Part shown: piece by piece, positions 24,266 to 35,746 of the stretch
Layout of the letters: each line of letters begins with the position of its first letter
Position numbering within the stretch: position 1 is the first letter of the stretch
From: Chlorobium sp.
GTDB taxonomy: Bacteria; Bacteroidota; Chlorobiia; Chlorobiales; Chlorobiaceae
Length of the DNA stretch: 64,000 nucleotides
Assembly: GCA_005862285.1 (NCBI GenBank)
Contig: SZXW01000002.1
Location: forward strand, 62,001-126,000
Reading direction: 5' to 3'
Translations under genes and position numbers: made by a program
Notes under the pieces: model-generated
Seen by the model: only the letters and a program-made list of their open reading frames with translations
Databases searched by the model: none
What the model was told of the DNA's origin: nothing

Positions 24266-24832
24266 ATGAAAAAATTACTGGTTCTTCCGTTGATCATGCT
24301 GATGCTGGCAGGATTCAGCACCGTCGGTATTTCAAAGAATCCAGCAGGCAAAGTTCGGAAGCCCTGTCAGTATGAACAGATAGGATTTGCAGACTACCCT
24401 TATCGCAGTTTTCTGAAAAACTGGAATGATGATGCTCATCCGGTATTTTATGCTCTGATCCGGTCTGCGGAAGAGTATGATACCTTTTTCGCTCCTGCCG
24501 CCGTCATGGGGAATAAAAGTCCCTATGCGCCGGACCCTGATTTATACAAAAAGTACAATCTTCTTGTAGTGGCGCGCGTCACAAAACCGGCGCAAAACGG
24601 GAAATCCATGTTTTCGATCGAGAAATTTGTGAAGCAAAATGATACCGTCTGGCTTTACTACAAGCTTGGCCGCCCGGACCGGAAAGCGACCTGGACGATC
24701 AAAGACGGCCTGGTTATAAAAATCGATAAAGCACCCATAAGGAAGATCGTTATCCGCGAGAATAACCGTACGGTCGGAGAGCTCGATATCGAAAACAGCG
24801 TTCTCTCTGTGGAGAAGCCTCCGGTGAAATGA
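24266..24832 (+). CDS. Secreted protein of unknown function
   Basis: A 188-residue protein with a clear signal peptide (MKKLLVLPLIMLMLAGFSTVGIS, cleavage after about residue 23). The mature part has YEQIGFADYPYRSFLKNW, a YNLLVVARVTKP strand and a C-terminal region with several short beta strands (TWTIKDGLVIKID). No known domain is recognised. Export to the periplasm is likely. It has an RBS AAGAAG upstream and a hairpin after it, so it is probably a single-gene unit. Confidence 0.75.
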   Translation: MKKLLVLPLIMLMLAGFSTVGISKNPAGKVRKPCQYEQIGFADYPYRSFLKNWNDDAHPVFYALIRSAEEYDTFFAPAAVMGNKSPYAPDPDLYKKYNLLVVARVTKPAQNGKSMFSIEKFVKQNDTVWLYYKLGRPDRKATWTIKDGLVIKIDKAPIRKIVIRENNRTVGELDIENSVLSVEKPPVK

Positions 24833-24843
24833 TCGCCTGAATA

Positions 24844-24878
24844 CTTTGCCGGGCTGGGGCCTGGCGCTCCCGGCAAAG
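24844..24878 (+). terminator. Hairpin after the secreted protein gene
   Basis: CTTTGCCGGG at 24844-24853 pairs perfectly with CCCGGCAAAG at 24869-24878 over a 15-base loop. No T-run follows, so it is either a Rho-type/weak terminator or an mRNA-stabilising hairpin. Confidence 0.45.
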
Positions 24879-24976
24879 CAAAGGGTATGCCCAAAAGGTA
24901 AATAAGTTTATATTGAACACGCTGCAGGGCAGGGTCCTGAAAGAGCTGTTTCAATATTTTTTTTTGACTGGTTGCA

Positions 24977-26038
24977 ATGAAACTGAGCGATTTTGGTTTT
25001 GACCGGTGGTTCGCGGCACATACCGGTGATATCTGCCGCGAAGGGCAGGAAATTGCTCGTGTTTCAGCAGTCGACCGCAACTCTTTTCTTGTCAGGAATG
25101 AAAATGGAGAGTTGCCCGCTGAACTTTCAGGAAAGTTTCTCTACGCCGTCGATTCCCCGGTCGATATGCCCTGCGTCGGCGACTGGGTTGCCGTGCAGTA
25201 TTACAACGAGGGGGCATCGGCAATCATCAATGGTCTTTTTCCTCGAAAGTCCTTTCTGCGCAGGAAAAGCGCCGGTGCGGCCGTGGATTACCAGATGATC
25301 GCGGCGAACATCGATACCGCGTTCATTATCCAGTCCTGTCACTTTGACTTCAATCTGCCAAGGCTGAACCGGTACCTCGCCATGGTCGCCGACGGCGATG
25401 TGGAGCCAGTTGTCATCCTTGCCAAAACAGATCTGATCTCCTCCGATGAGCTGAACGAGAAGCTTGCCGCTGTAAGAGAGGCAGGAATCACGGCCAGGGT
25501 TATCACGCTCAGCAACCTCACCGGAGAAGGGTGCGACAAATTCCGGCAGATGCTGCAGCCGGGACGGACCTGTTGCCTGCTAGGGTCGTCAGGCGTCGGA
25601 AAGACGACACTGCTCAATCGCATGATCGGACGGGACGAACTCTATACCGGAGCGGTAAGCGGAACAGGTGAAGGTAAACATACGACAACGCGCCGGCAGC
25701 TGATTATTCTCGATAACGGCGTCATGTTCATCGATACTCCGGGCATGCGGGAGCTGGGTCTGCTGGGTGCGGGAGAAGGGCTCGACAAAGGGTTCGAGGA
25801 TATCTTAGAGCTTTCAAAAACCTGTCGGTACACCGATTGCACCCATACACAGGAATCCGGTTGCGCCGTGCTCGCGGCGATTGCCGGCGGCGAACTGGGC
25901 AGGGAGCGTTATTCCGGTTACCTGAAGCTCAGAAAAGAGTCCGAATACCATGAGATGTCCTACCTCGAGAAACGGAAAAAAGAACGGGAATTCGGACGCT
26001 TCGTCAAAAAAGTGAAGAAAGATATGAACAAGTGGTGA
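24977..26038 (+). CDS. rsgA: Ribosome small-subunit biogenesis GTPase RsgA
   Basis: A 353-residue circularly permuted GTPase that acts in late 30S maturation. G4 AKTDL comes first (149-153), then the P-loop GSSGVGKT (203-210), then DTPG (253-256). The C-terminal zinc finger has C283, C288, H290 and C296. An OB fold occupies the N-terminus. The order of motifs is diagnostic. It lies just upstream of the ribosomal supercluster but is separated by a 287-base gap that should hold the str operon promoter. Confidence 0.97.
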   Translation: MKLSDFGFDRWFAAHTGDICREGQEIARVSAVDRNSFLVRNENGELPAELSGKFLYAVDSPVDMPCVGDWVAVQYYNEGASAIINGLFPRKSFLRRKSAGAAVDYQMIAANIDTAFIIQSCHFDFNLPRLNRYLAMVADGDVEPVVILAKTDLISSDELNEKLAAVREAGITARVITLSNLTGEGCDKFRQMLQPGRTCCLLGSSGVGKTTLLNRMIGRDELYTGAVSGTGEGKHTTTRRQLIILDNGVMFIDTPGMRELGLLGAGEGLDKGFEDILELSKTCRYTDCTHTQESGCAVLAAIAGGELGRERYSGYLKLRKESEYHEMSYLEKRKKEREFGRFVKKVKKDMNKW

Positions 26039-26325
26039 AGCTGAAAAGCTCTTGCGATGGCCGTACTTGGTTTAAGCTTTAATATTCCATACCTTCCATT
26101 CCTCCCGGGCAGGATCGCCGTATCCCCCTTGCGGCACTTCCGGAAGTGGCCGTTTGTCACCCCGCGAACGGGAAAGCGAATGACAATACATTTTTTATGA
26201 AACAGGAAAAAATGTTGCTTTGCGTTTTGTTTTTTTGCCGATTTCGCTTACATTGTTCGTCCTTATAGATTTTTTATACATCGCATTTTGTAATCAGTGG
26301 ATTTTAAATAGAAAGAAAACAAAGT

Positions 26326-26730
26326 ATGCCGACGATTCAGCAGCTCATCAGGCTCGGAAGAAGTGTGAAAGCGTCCAAAACAGCGTCACCGGCGCTTGAA
26401 AAATGTCCGCAGAAGCGCGGGGTTTGCACTCGTGTTTATACAACGACGCCCAAAAAACCTAACTCCGCCTTGAGAAAGGTTGCTCGTGTAAGGTTATCCA
26501 ACAAGATCGAGGTTACGGCCTATATCCCGGGTGAAGGTCACAACCTGCAGGAGCACTCGATCGTTCTGATCAGGGGTGGTAGGGTGAAGGATCTTCCCGG
26601 TGTACGTTATCATATCGTTCGCGGTTCTCTGGATACATCCGGGGTTGCCGACCGCAAACAGAGTCGTTCGAAGTACGGTGCAAAGCAGCCGAAAGCTGGA
26701 GCGCCTGCTCCTGCAAAAGGAAAGAGATAA
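26326..26730 (+). CDS. rpsL: 30S ribosomal protein S12
   Basis: S12, 134 residues, at the decoding site of the 30S subunit. The conserved [11 protein letters not shown] start and [15 protein letters not shown] block, where streptomycin-resistance changes occur, are present and normal ([33 protein letters not shown]). It opens the str operon; the AT-rich 26180-26325 leader should contain its promoter. The C-terminus has an Ala/Pro/Lys-rich tail. Next is rpsG, 27 bases on. Confidence 0.98.
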   Translation: MPTIQQLIRLGRSVKASKTASPALEKCPQKRGVCTRVYTTTPKKPNSALRKVARVRLSNKIEVTAYIPGEGHNLQEHSIVLIRGGRVKDLPGVRYHIVRGSLDTSGVADRKQSRSKYGAKQPKAGAPAPAKGKR

Positions 26731-26757
26731 GGTTGAATCATAAATCCTGAGAATAGT

Positions 26758-27225
26758 ATGTCGAAAAAAGGTAGCTATAAAAGAATCGGTGGTGATTTTC
26801 GTTTCGGCGATGAAAGTGTTGCTCGTTTCATCAATGCGGTGATGCTTGACGGCAAGAAAGCTGTTGCTACGAAATTGGTCTATGATGCCTTTGGTATCAT
26901 TGCCGAGAGGACAAACGGCGAGGACCCACTGGAGGTTTACCGCAAGGCGATCGCGAATATTGCTCCGGTTGTGGAGGTTCGCAGTAAGCGTGTTGGTGGC
27001 GCGACCTATCAGATTCCAATGGAAGTCAAGCCTTCAAGAAGGTCCGCTCTTGCGTTCCGCTGGCTCAAGACATATGCTTCCAGGCGCGGTGGAAAGTCAA
27101 TGGCTGAAAAACTTGCTGCTGAGCTGCTGGATGCTGCGAGCGAGCAGGGTGCGTCGGTGAAAAAGCGTGACGAAGTGCATAAGATGGCTGATGCCAACAA
27201 GGCTTTCGCTCATTTCAGGTTCTAA
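26758..27225 (+). CDS. rpsG: 30S ribosomal protein S7
   Basis: S7, 155 residues, the primary binder of the 3' domain of 16S rRNA. Typical blocks are present: [40 protein letters not shown] and [17 protein letters not shown] at the C-terminus. Second gene of the str operon, between rpsL and fusA. Confidence 0.98.
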   Translation: MSKKGSYKRIGGDFRFGDESVARFINAVMLDGKKAVATKLVYDAFGIIAERTNGEDPLEVYRKAIANIAPVVEVRSKRVGGATYQIPMEVKPSRRSALAFRWLKTYASRRGGKSMAEKLAAELLDAASEQGASVKKRDEVHKMADANKAFAHFRF

Positions 27226-27265
27226 ATTGTTTTTGAAAGTGTAGATAATCGTCCAATATTTTTTT

Positions 27266-29374
27266 ATGACAAGGCTCGTTGATTTAGATAAGGTTCGGAA
27301 TATCGGTATCATGGCTCACATCGATGCCGGTAAGACTACGACTACGGAGAGGATTCTTTATTATACCGGTCGTCTCCACCGCATGGGTGAAGTTCATGAA
27401 GGTGGTGCCACAATGGACTGGATGGAGCAGGAGAAGGAACGCGGCATTACGATTACCTCTGCGGCGACTACCTGTTTCTGGAAGCCCAAGTACGGCAATT
27501 ACGCCGATGTCCGCCACAGGATCAATATCATCGATACGCCGGGTCATGTCGACTTCACGGTCGAAGTGGAGCGTTCGCTTCGCGTGCTTGACGGGGCGGT
27601 CGCGCTGTTCTGTGCGGTCGGCGGTGTGGAGCCTCAGTCAGAAACGGTGTGGCGTCAGGCTAACAAGTATGGTGTTCCCCGTATTGCCTATGTCAACAAG
27701 ATGGACAGGACCGGGGCGAACTTTTTCGATACCGTGAAATCGATCAGGGAGAGGCTTGGTGCCAATCCGGTACCCCTTCAGATACCTATCGGTGAAGGCG
27801 AGATGTTTGCAGGGTTCGTTGATCTTATAAGAATGAAAGGTATCATCTACAACAAGGAAGATGGCAGTACCTATGATGAAGTTGAAATTCCCCATGACCT
27901 TGTCAATGAGGCGAGGACCTGGAGGATCAATATGCTTGAAGCGGTTTCGGAGCTTGATGAGTCCCTTCTCGAAAAATATCTGAATGGCGAAAACATCACT
28001 GAAGAAGAGGTGCGGAATATTCTTCGTCAGGCGGCCCTGAAGGTTGATATCATTCCTGTTCTCTGTGGTTCATCTTTCAAGAACAAGGGTGTGCAGTTCA
28101 TGCTCGATGCGGTTGTGGAGTACCTCGCTTCGCCGGTTGATGTCGGTGCAGTAGAGGGTCACCATCCGCGTACCGATGAGCCTGTGACCCGTTCACCGAA
28201 AGATGAGGAGCCGTTTGCCGCTCTTGCTTTCAAGATCGCTACCGATCCGTTTGTCGGTAAACTGACCTTCTTCAGGGTTTATTCCGGTGTGCTCAATGCC
28301 GGAAGCTATGTGCTCAATACCATGACCGGCAAGAAAGAGCGTATCGGGCGTGTGCTTCAGATGCACTCCAATAAAAGAGAGGATATAGATTGTGTTTACT
28401 GCGGCGACATCGCTGCGGCGGTAGGATTGAAGGATGTCAGGACCGGCGATACGATCTGTGACGAAAACCATCCGGTGGTTCTCGAGAAAATGGTTTTTCC
28501 CGAGCCGGTTATCCAGATTGCGATCGAGCCGAAGACAAAGAGTGACTCCGACAAGCTTGGCATGTCACTTGCGAAACTTGCAGAGGAGGATCCGACCTTC
28601 AAGGTCAAGACTGATGAAGAAACCGGCCAGACCCTTATTGCGGGTATGGGCGAGCTTCATCTCGAAATCCTTGTGGACAGGCTGAAGCGTGAGTTCAAGG
28701 TCGAGGCGAATGTCGGTCAGCCGCAGGTTGCCTATCGCGAAACGATCAGAAAAGAGGTCGAGTTCGAGGGCAAGTTTGTCCGTCAGTCCGGCGGTAAAGG
28801 CCAGTTCGGTCTCGTTGTGCTCAGGGTCGAGCCGCTCGAGGAAGGGAAGGGTTACGAGTTTGTCGATGCCGTCAAGGGTGGTGTCATTCCGAGGGAATAT
28901 ATTCCCGCAGTCAATGCCGGTATTCAGCAGGCCATGAAAGATGGTGTTGTTGCAGGTTTCCCGATGCAAGATATCAGGGCTACCCTGATCGATGGTAAAT
29001 ACCATGAGGTTGACTCTTCGGAAATGGCCTTCAAGATTGCCGGATCCATCGGTTTCAAGGGAGCGGCCAAGAAAGCTAACCCTGTTCTGCTGGAGCCGAT
29101 CATGAAAGTTGAGGTTGTTACGCCTGAAGAATATCTCGGTGACGTGATGGGAGACCTTTCAAGCCGCCGCGGCCATATAGAAGGTATGGGACAGCGTGCA
29201 GGCGCCCAGTTTGTCAATGCGAAAGTGCCGCTTTCCGCTATGTTCGGTTATTCTACCGATCTTCGTTCTATGAGCCAGGGACGGGCCAATTATTCTATGG
29301 AATTTGATTGTTACCGCGAAGTGCCGCGCAATATCGCGGAAGCTTTGCAGGAGAAGAGGGTAGGCAAGGAATAA
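27266..29374 (+). CDS. fusA: Elongation factor G
   Basis: EF-G, 702 residues, the translocase GTPase of translation. P-loop [10 protein letters not shown] near residue 18, switch [10 protein letters not shown] near 90 and NKMD near 143 are all present. Domains II-V follow, with the C-terminal [20 protein letters not shown] motif of domain V. Full length and unbroken. Lies between rpsG and tuf. Confidence 0.98.
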   Translation: MTRLVDLDKVRNIGIMAHIDAGKTTTTERILYYTGRLHRMGEVHEGGATMDWMEQEKERGITITSAATTCFWKPKYGNYADVRHRINIIDTPGHVDFTVEVERSLRVLDGAVALFCAVGGVEPQSETVWRQANKYGVPRIAYVNKMDRTGANFFDTVKSIRERLGANPVPLQIPIGEGEMFAGFVDLIRMKGIIYNKEDGSTYDEVEIPHDLVNEARTWRINMLEAVSELDESLLEKYLNGENITEEEVRNILRQAALKVDIIPVLCGSSFKNKGVQFMLDAVVEYLASPVDVGAVEGHHPRTDEPVTRSPKDEEPFAALAFKIATDPFVGKLTFFRVYSGVLNAGSYVLNTMTGKKERIGRVLQMHSNKREDIDCVYCGDIAAAVGLKDVRTGDTICDENHPVVLEKMVFPEPVIQIAIEPKTKSDSDKLGMSLAKLAEEDPTFKVKTDEETGQTLIAGMGELHLEILVDRLKREFKVEANVGQPQVAYRETIRKEVEFEGKFVRQSGGKGQFGLVVLRVEPLEEGKGYEFVDAVKGGVIPREYIPAVNAGIQQAMKDGVVAGFPMQDIRATLIDGKYHEVDSSEMAFKIAGSIGFKGAAKKANPVLLEPIMKVEVVTPEEYLGDVMGDLSSRRGHIEGMGQRAGAQFVNAKVPLSAMFGYSTDLRSMSQGRANYSMEFDCYREVPRNIAEALQEKRVGKE

Positions 29375-29445
29375 ACGAAGAAGGCGTTCACGCAAGCAGA
29401 TTTAATTATTACAAACAATAACAGATAACCGATACGGAGAAAGTT

Positions 29446-30627
29446 ATGGCAAAAGATACTTACAAGAGGGATAAACCCCACGTAAATATAGGAACCATCG
29501 GTCACGTCGACCATGGCAAGACAACCTTGACGGCGGCGATCACTTCCGTCCTTGCAAAGCAGGGTCTTGCCCAGCAGCGCGATTTCGGCAGCATCGACAA
29601 GGCGCCGGAAGAAAGAGAACGTGGTATCACCATCTCTACCGCACATGTCGAGTACCAGACTGCCAAACGTCACTATGCGCACATCGACTGTCCGGGTCAC
29701 GCTGACTATATCAAGAACATGATCACCGGTGCTGCCCAGATGGACGGTGCTATCCTCGTTGTGGCGGCGACCGACGGCCCGATGCCCCAGACCCGTGAGC
29801 ACATCCTGCTCGCTCGTCAGGTCAACGTTCCTGCGCTTGTGGTTTTCCTCAACAAAGTTGATATTGCTGATCCTGAACTTATCGAGCTCGTAGAGCTCGA
29901 ACTGAGAGAGCTCCTTACCGAGTACAACTTCCCCGGCGACGATATTCCCATCATCAAAGGTTCCGCTCTTAAAGCCCTCGATGGCGATCCGGAAGGCGAG
30001 AAATCCATCCTCGAGCTTATGGATGCAGTAGATGCATTCATTCCTGAGCCGGTCCGCGACATCGACAAGCCGTTCCTTATGCCGGTCGAAGACGTGTTCT
30101 CGATTTCAGGCCGCGGTACCGTCGGTACCGGAAGGATCGAAAGGGGCCGTATCAAGATCAACGAAGAGGTCGAAATCGTCGGTATTAAACCGACCCGCAA
30201 ATCCGTCGTTACCGGCATCGAAATGTTCCAGAAGCTGCTCGATGAAGGTCAGGCGGGTGACAACGCAGGTCTTCTGCTCAGGGGTGTCGACAAGACCGAA
30301 CTCGAGCGTGGTATGGTTATCGCCAAACCTGGCAGCATCAAACCGCACACCAAGTTCAAGGCAGAGGTCTATATCCTGAGAAAGGAAGAAGGCGGCCGTC
30401 ACACTCCGTTCTTCAACGGCTACCGTCCGCAGTTCTACTTCCGTACCACAGACGTTACCGGTTCGGTAACCCTGCCGGAAGGCGTCGAGATGGTCATGCC
30501 TGGCGACAACCTCTCCATCGAGGTCGAGTTGCTCGCTCCTATCGCTATGGATGAGAACCTCCGCTTCGCTATCCGTGAAGGCGGCCGTACAGTCGGTGCA
30601 GGTTCCGTAAGCAAGATTATCGAGTAA
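29446..30627 (+). CDS. tuf: Elongation factor Tu
   Basis: EF-Tu, 393 residues, delivers aminoacyl-tRNA to the ribosome. Motifs: [10 protein letters not shown] near residue 19, [12 protein letters not shown] near 81 and NKVD near 136. Domains II and III are complete. RBS GGAGAAAG precedes the ATG. It is followed by a hairpin before rpsJ. Only this copy is in the window; many green sulfur bacteria have one tuf, though that cannot be checked here. Confidence 0.98.
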   Translation: MAKDTYKRDKPHVNIGTIGHVDHGKTTLTAAITSVLAKQGLAQQRDFGSIDKAPEERERGITISTAHVEYQTAKRHYAHIDCPGHADYIKNMITGAAQMDGAILVVAATDGPMPQTREHILLARQVNVPALVVFLNKVDIADPELIELVELELRELLTEYNFPGDDIPIIKGSALKALDGDPEGEKSILELMDAVDAFIPEPVRDIDKPFLMPVEDVFSISGRGTVGTGRIERGRIKINEEVEIVGIKPTRKSVVTGIEMFQKLLDEGQAGDNAGLLLRGVDKTELERGMVIAKPGSIKPHTKFKAEVYILRKEEGGRHTPFFNGYRPQFYFRTTDVTGSVTLPEGVEMVMPGDNLSIEVELLAPIAMDENLRFAIREGGRTVGAGSVSKIIE

Positions 30628-30645
30628 CAAGGTCGTATGCTTTCC

Positions 30646-30671
30646 GGGACGGGGCAGAAAAACCCCGTCCC
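30646..30671 (+). terminator. GC hairpin between tuf and rpsJ
   Basis: GGGACGGGG (30646-30654) pairs perfectly with CCCCGTCCC (30663-30671) over an A-rich 8-base loop. It is followed by ATTTATT, a weak U tract. It could partly terminate str transcripts, stabilise the tuf message, or set the tuf to ribosomal-protein ratio. Confidence 0.55.
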
Positions 30672-30703
30672 ATTTATTGATAACAAAGAAACAGGGTTGA
30701 CAA

Positions 30704-31015
30704 GTGGCTGTACAGCAAAAGATCAGGATAAAGCTCAAGTCTTACGACCATAGTCTGGTTGATAAGTGGGCGTTAAGGATTATTGACGTGGTCAAGCAGA
30801 CGGATGCCATCATCTTTGGTCCAATACCGCTGCCCACAAAAACACATGTGTATACCGTCAACCGGTCTCCGCATGTTGACAAGAAGTCACGCGAGCAGTT
30901 CTCCTTCTCCTCTCACAAGAGGCTGATCGAGATTGTAAACCCGACTTCCAGAACTATTGATATGCTTATGAAGCTCGAGCTTCCAAGCGGTGTGGATGTT
31001 GAAATCAAGTCTTAA
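30704..31015 (+). CDS. rpsJ: 30S ribosomal protein S10
   Basis: S10, 103 residues, starting at GTG 30704. The core [20 protein letters not shown] and the [20 protein letters not shown] loop are typical. First gene of the S10 block, continuing the str operon without a clear new promoter in the ~75-base gap. Confidence 0.98.
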   Translation: MAVQQKIRIKLKSYDHSLVDKWALRIIDVVKQTDAIIFGPIPLPTKTHVYTVNRSPHVDKKSREQFSFSSHKRLIEIVNPTSRTIDMLMKLELPSGVDVEIKS

Positions 31016-31038
31016 AGAATATTTGAAAAGCTAATTTT

Positions 31039-31668
31039 ATGGGTGCGATTCTTGGAAAGAAAATCGGCATGACCCGTTTATACAATGACAAACGCGAGGC
31101 TGTTTCCTGCACGATCATCGAAGCGGGACCATGCTTTGTGACGCAGGTTAAACGTGTTGATACGGATGGCTACGATGCTTATCAGATCGGTATCGGAGAA
31201 AGAAAGGAAGCGAAAGTAAGCAAGCCATTGCAGGGTCATTACAAAAAGGCCGGAGTCACACCAGGCTTTATGATGGCGGAGTTTGACTTCTCACAGGTAG
31301 GAAGCGAGCTTGAACTTGGCAGTCCTGTCAGTGTGGAATCCTTCAAGGTAGGTGAAAAAATCAAAGTCCTCGGTGTTTCGAAAGGTAAAGGTTTCGCCGG
31401 TGTCGTAAAACGTTATAACTTCGGCGGCGGTTCCAGGACCCACGGTCAGTCTGACAGGCTCAGGGCTCCGGGTTCGGTCGGCGGCTCTTCGGACCCTTCG
31501 AGGGTTTTCAAGGGTACCAGAATGGCCGGGCGCAAAGGCTCAGACAATGTGACCATCAGGAACCTCGAGATTTTCAAGATCATGCCTGAATCGAATCTGA
31601 TCGTTGTCAAGGGTGCTGTACCAGGTCCGCGCAATTCCTATGTAAAGATTGTTTCTATAAAAAAGTAA
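31039..31668 (+). CDS. rplC: 50S ribosomal protein L3
   Basis: L3, 209 residues, near the peptidyl-transferase centre. The start [16 protein letters not shown] and the [20 protein letters not shown] loop are diagnostic. The loop reaches toward the A-site. Overlaps nothing; rplD follows within eight bases. Confidence 0.98.
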   Translation: MGAILGKKIGMTRLYNDKREAVSCTIIEAGPCFVTQVKRVDTDGYDAYQIGIGERKEAKVSKPLQGHYKKAGVTPGFMMAEFDFSQVGSELELGSPVSVESFKVGEKIKVLGVSKGKGFAGVVKRYNFGGGSRTHGQSDRLRAPGSVGGSSDPSRVFKGTRMAGRKGSDNVTIRNLEIFKIMPESNLIVVKGAVPGPRNSYVKIVSIKK

Positions 31669-31675
31669 ATGCTGA

Positions 31676-32314
31676 ATGTTCGAAGCTATGGAACTTAAAG
31701 TCTTAAATACCGGCGGCAAAGAAACCGGGGAAACAGTAACGCTCCGTGACGATATATTCGGCGTTGAAGTGTCCGAGCACGCAATGTACCTTGATGTAAA
31801 GGCGATACTTGCAAACAAACGCCAGGGCACGCACAAGGCCAAAACCCGCGCCGAAGTCAGAGGCGGCGGTCGGAAGCCGTTCCGACAGAAAGGAACAGGC
31901 AACGCCCGCCAGGGTTCGAGCCGATCTCCCCTGCACAGCGGCGGTGGAACTATTTTTGGACCTGTTCCCCATACCTACGAGCAGAAAGTGAACAAGAAAG
32001 TTAAACTGCTCGCACGCCGTTCCGCCCTGAGTGCAAAAGCACAGGCAGGAATGATCGTCGTGGTCGAGGATTTCAGGTTCGATTATATAAAGACAAAACC
32101 TTTTGCGGAAATTCTCAGGAATCTCGGACTCTCCGAGAAGAAAACATTGCTGCTTACTCCGGAATATGACATGATCATTGCAAGATCCGGAAGAAACATC
32201 GACGCATTGAATATCATGACTGCCGACAAGGCATCAACCTATGATATTCTTCACAGTCAGACCGTGCTTGTCCAGAAAACAGCGCTGAAAAAAATAGAAG
32301 AGACGTTAGGATAA
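31676..32314 (+). CDS. rplD: 50S ribosomal protein L4
   Basis: L4, 212 residues from ATG 31676, or 208 from the ATG at 31688 ([10 protein letters not shown]), which looks closer to the usual N-terminus; neither has a strong ribosome site. The exit-tunnel loop [20 protein letters not shown] is conserved. L4 of E. coli also represses its own operon; no such leader is recognisable here. Confidence 0.97.
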   Translation: MFEAMELKVLNTGGKETGETVTLRDDIFGVEVSEHAMYLDVKAILANKRQGTHKAKTRAEVRGGGRKPFRQKGTGNARQGSSRSPLHSGGGTIFGPVPHTYEQKVNKKVKLLARRSALSAKAQAGMIVVVEDFRFDYIKTKPFAEILRNLGLSEKKTLLLTPEYDMIIARSGRNIDALNIMTADKASTYDILHSQTVLVQKTALKKIEETLG

Positions 32315-32346
32315 TTGCAGATTTCCAGAAAAAAGGAGTTAAAGAG

Positions 32347-32658
32347 ATGAAAAACCCGTTGTTACGCCCCTGGTTGACGGAAAAAAGTACCGGGCTGACA
32401 GAGCAGAAAGGACAGTATGTCTTCAAAGTTAAGCCGGATGCTGATAAAGAGGATATCAAAAAAGCGATCGAGCAGAAATTCGGCGTACAGGTAAAGTCGG
32501 TCAGAACGATTAACTGCCTTGGGAAATCCCGCGTCCAGCATACGAGGAAAGGTTTGATCACGGCAAAGAAGAGCGACTGGAAAAAAGCGGTCGTCACCCT
32601 TGCCAAAGGTCAGGCGATAGATTATTACTCTGGTTCGGCCCAGAAGAGCGAAGGATAG
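32347..32658 (+). CDS. rplW: 50S ribosomal protein L23
   Basis: L23, 103 residues, at the tunnel exit where trigger factor and SRP dock. [20 protein letters not shown] and the [20 protein letters not shown] segment are typical. It lies between rplD and rplB with an RBS AAAAAGGAG. Confidence 0.97.
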   Translation: MKNPLLRPWLTEKSTGLTEQKGQYVFKVKPDADKEDIKKAIEQKFGVQVKSVRTINCLGKSRVQHTRKGLITAKKSDWKKAVVTLAKGQAIDYYSGSAQKSEG

Positions 32659-32688
32659 AACTTATAAAAGGATAGATCATACATTCAA

Positions 32689-33528
32689 ATGGCTATAAGG
32701 AAATTAGCGCCGGTTACTCCAGGGTCCAGATACATGTCTTACCCTGCTTTCGATGAAATCACGAAAAGCGAGCCAGAAAAAAGCCTGCTCGTTCCTCTGA
32801 AGAAATCAGGAGGAAGGAATGCGGCGGGAAGGAAAACTTCCAGGCACAGGGGTGGTGGACATAAAAGGTTTTACAGGATCGTCGATTTCAAGCGCAACAA
32901 GGATGGAGTGCTTGCAACTGTCGCCGGAATTGAGTATGATCCGAACCGCTCATCAAGAATTGCATTATTGCATTACAATGACGGAGAAAAACGTTATATT
33001 CTCGCCCCGAAAGGTTTGAAAGTCGGCGACAAGGTCGAAAGTGGCGAGAAGGTCGAGATCAAGGCCGGAAACACCATGCCGCTGAAGAACATCCCGCTCG
33101 GGACCGATGTGCACAACATTGAGATGAAGGCAGGAAAAGGCGGACAGATCGTCAGGTCTGCGGGAACATTCGCAACACTTGCCGCACGTGAGGGCGATTA
33201 TGCAACCCTGAAGCTTCCTTCGGGCGAGATCCGCAAGATCAGGGTAGAGTGCCGTGCCACCATAGGTGTCATCGGCAACGCCGATCACGAGAATGTCGTT
33301 CTCGGCAAGGCGGGAAGAAGCCGCTGGCTTGGTATCAGGCCGCAGACAAGAGGTATGGCCATGAACCCGGTCGACCACCCGATGGGCGGCGGTGAAGGTA
33401 AATCGAAATCCGGCGGTGGAAGAAGGCATCCGAAATCACCGTGGGGCCAGCTTGCAAAGGGCTTCAAGACAAGGAACAGGAAAAAAGCTTCACAGAAACT
33501 GATTGTACGCGGCAGAAACGCCAAATAA
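32689..33528 (+). CDS. rplB: 50S ribosomal protein L2
   Basis: L2, 279 residues, needed for subunit joining and peptidyl transfer. The C-terminal [20 protein letters not shown] block with its conserved histidine is present, as are [18 protein letters not shown] near residue 52. Complete. Confidence 0.98.
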   Translation: MAIRKLAPVTPGSRYMSYPAFDEITKSEPEKSLLVPLKKSGGRNAAGRKTSRHRGGGHKRFYRIVDFKRNKDGVLATVAGIEYDPNRSSRIALLHYNDGEKRYILAPKGLKVGDKVESGEKVEIKAGNTMPLKNIPLGTDVHNIEMKAGKGGQIVRSAGTFATLAAREGDYATLKLPSGEIRKIRVECRATIGVIGNADHENVVLGKAGRSRWLGIRPQTRGMAMNPVDHPMGGGEGKSKSGGGRRHPKSPWGQLAKGFKTRNRKKASQKLIVRGRNAK

Positions 33529-33558
33529 CTATAGAGGAAAACATCAAGCAGAGAAACT

Positions 33559-33855
33559 ATGCCAAGATCACTCAAGAAAGGACCTTTTATCGATATCAAA
33601 CTTGAAAAAAGGATCCTTGATATGAACAGCAAAGGAGAAAAGAAGGTTGTCAAGACCTGGTCAAGAAGTTCAATGATCTCTCCGGATTTTGTCGGTCATA
33701 CCGTAGCCGTACACAATGGCAAGAACCACGTGCCTGTCTATGTCAGTGATAACATGGTTGGTCACAAGCTTGGTGAGTTCGCTCCGACAAGATTGTATCG
33801 CGGTCATGCCGGCGGAAAGAGCGAAAAGGGTGGTTCGGCACCTCGAAAAAAATAA
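33559..33855 (+). CDS. rpsS: 30S ribosomal protein S19
   Basis: S19, 98 residues, in the head of the 30S subunit and in bridge contacts. [19 protein letters not shown] and [20 protein letters not shown] are family hallmarks. The tail is basic with many lysines. Confidence 0.98.
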   Translation: MPRSLKKGPFIDIKLEKRILDMNSKGEKKVVKTWSRSSMISPDFVGHTVAVHNGKNHVPVYVSDNMVGHKLGEFAPTRLYRGHAGGKSEKGGSAPRKK

Positions 33856-33884
33856 ATAGATAAACGCGAAAGGGTAAAGATATC

Positions 33885-34244
33885 ATGCAAGCTAAAGCAG
33901 TTTTACGACATACGCCGACATCACCGAGGAAAATGCGTCTGGTTGCAGGCCTCGTTCGTGGCAAGCAGGTCGATCAGGCAAAAGCTATTCTGCTGAACTC
34001 GACAAAAGCGGCATCCCAGAATGTTATGATGACACTGAAGTCAGCCGTCGCAAACTATGCACAGCTCAACCCTGATGACAGGGCTAGCGAGCAGGAACTG
34101 TTCATCAAAGAGGTTTTCGTCGATCAGGGCGTTACCATGAAGAGGACTCTTCCCGCTCCGATGGGGCGTGCCTATAGGGTTCGCAAAAGATCGAATCATC
34201 TGACAATAGTGGTTGACAAGGTTAACAATCCAGTAACAAAATAA
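33885..34244 (+). CDS. rplV: 50S ribosomal protein L22
   Basis: L22, 119 residues, lines the exit tunnel. The N-terminus has [20 protein letters not shown] and the tunnel hairpin region [20 protein letters not shown] is intact. Confidence 0.97.
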   Translation: MQAKAVLRHTPTSPRKMRLVAGLVRGKQVDQAKAILLNSTKAASQNVMMTLKSAVANYAQLNPDDRASEQELFIKEVFVDQGVTMKRTLPAPMGRAYRVRKRSNHLTIVVDKVNNPVTK

Positions 34245-34259
34245 AACAAGGAGAGCGCA

Positions 34260-35015
34260 TTGGGTCAGAAAGTTAATCCTACTGGATTCAGGCTTGGAAT
34301 TATCAAAGACTGGACTTCCCGCTGGTATGATGACAGTCCTGTGATTTCTGAAAAAATCATGCAGGACCATATTATCCGCAACTATGTCCTTGCAAGGCTG
34401 AAAAAGGAAAGGGCGGGTATTGCTCGCATCGTTATCGAAAGAACGACGAAGCATGTCAAGATCAATATCCATGCTTCCCGTCCCGGTGCTGTTGTCGGAA
34501 GGAAAGGCGAAGAGATCAACAATCTCTCCCAGGAACTGAGCCGCATCACCGGAAAAGAGGTGAAGATCGATGTCGTGGAAGTTATCAAACCGGAAATCGA
34601 AGCACAGTTGATCGGTGAAAATATCGCCTACCAGCTCGAGAACCGAGTCTCTTTCAGAAGGGCAATGAAGCAGGCTATCCAGCAGGCAATGCGTTCCGGT
34701 GCGGAAGGCGTCAGGATCAGGTGTGCAGGCCGTCTCGGAGGCGCCGAGATCGCACGTGCCGAACAGTACAAGGAAGGAAAGATTCCTCTTCACACTATTA
34801 GAGCCAATGTCGATTATGCAAGTGTAACGGCACATACCATCGCAGGTACGATCGGTATCAAGGTATGGGTATATAAAGGCGAGGTCCTTGTTCAGCGTAT
34901 CGATGCGATCGAAGAGGACGAGCAGAAGAGAATGAAGGAAAGACGCAGCGATTCAGGTGCGAGAGGCCGCGAAGGACGCGGTGGAAAGCGCCGCCACCGC
35001 GCAAAGCGATCATAA
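34260..35015 (+). CDS. rpsC: 30S ribosomal protein S3
   Basis: S3, 251 residues, at the mRNA entry. The start is TTG 34260 after AAGGAGAGCG, giving [17 protein letters not shown]. The KH domain has [17 protein letters not shown] basic C-terminal extension rich in Arg and Gly ([13 protein letters not shown]) is longer than in E. coli. Confidence 0.97.
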   Translation: MGQKVNPTGFRLGIIKDWTSRWYDDSPVISEKIMQDHIIRNYVLARLKKERAGIARIVIERTTKHVKINIHASRPGAVVGRKGEEINNLSQELSRITGKEVKIDVVEVIKPEIEAQLIGENIAYQLENRVSFRRAMKQAIQQAMRSGAEGVRIRCAGRLGGAEIARAEQYKEGKIPLHTIRANVDYASVTAHTIAGTIGIKVWVYKGEVLVQRIDAIEEDEQKRMKERRSDSGARGREGRGGKRRHRAKRS

Positions 35016-35057
35016 TATAAAGGACCACACAATCAGAAAAAGAATGGAGTTGCCGGT

Positions 35058-35477
35058 ATGTTAATGCCCAAGAAAGTTAAATATAGAAAGACACAACGAG
35101 GCCGGATGAAAGGCAATGCCGGGCGCGGTACAGCTGTATCTTTCGGTTCTTTCGGTCTTAAGGCCACAGAACCGGCATGGATCACCAGCCGTCAGATTGA
35201 GGCTGCCCGTATTGCGATGACCAGGTTCATGAAGAGGGACGGTAAAATCTGGATCAGGATTTTCCCTGACAAGCCGGTAACGAAGAAAGCCGCAGAAACA
35301 AGGATGGGTTCCGGTAAGGGTTCGCCAGAGTTCTGGGTAGCCGTTGTGAAGCCGGGAAGGGTCATGTTCGAGGCCGACGGTGTTTCGCAGGAAGTTGCAA
35401 CCGAGGCATTCCGCCTTGCCGCAAAGAAGCTTCCGATCAAGACGAAGTTTGTTGTGCGTCCTGATTACGAAGGATAA
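35058..35477 (+). CDS. rplP: 50S ribosomal protein L16
   Basis: L16, 139 residues, near the A-site t[22 protein letters not shown] and the [20 protein letters not shown] loop, whose conserved arginine is hydroxylated in some bacteria, are present. Confidence 0.98.
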   Translation: MLMPKKVKYRKTQRGRMKGNAGRGTAVSFGSFGLKATEPAWITSRQIEAARIAMTRFMKRDGKIWIRIFPDKPVTKKAAETRMGSGKGSPEFWVAVVKPGRVMFEADGVSQEVATEAFRLAAKKLPIKTKFVVRPDYEG

Positions 35478-35512
35478 CGAAGCCATTAATTCGACAAGAA
35501 GGTTTATATACT

Positions 35513-35719
35513 ATGAAAAAATATGAAATAGAGGCCTTGAGCAGGCAGGAGCTGACCCAGAAGCTCAGACAGCTGGAAGACAGACTTGCAGATATCAATT
35601 TCTACAAGGTATTGGAGCAGCCGCAGAATCCGATGGTTTTCAAGAATTCGAAACGTGATATCGCGCGGATCAAAACAAGGCTCCATAAGCTCGCTGCCGC
35701 TGAGAAAGTTCAGGGCTGA
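35513..35719 (+). CDS. rpmC: 50S ribosomal protein L29
   Basis: L29, 68 residues, two helices at the tunnel exit. KYEIEALSRQELTQKLRQLE and NSKRDIARIKTRLHKLA are typical. Between rplP and rpsQ. Confidence 0.95.
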   Translation: MKKYEIEALSRQELTQKLRQLEDRLADINFYKVLEQPQNPMVFKNSKRDIARIKTRLHKLAAAEKVQG

Positions 35720-35746
35720 GGGTAGGGCAATCATAATTTTATTTAC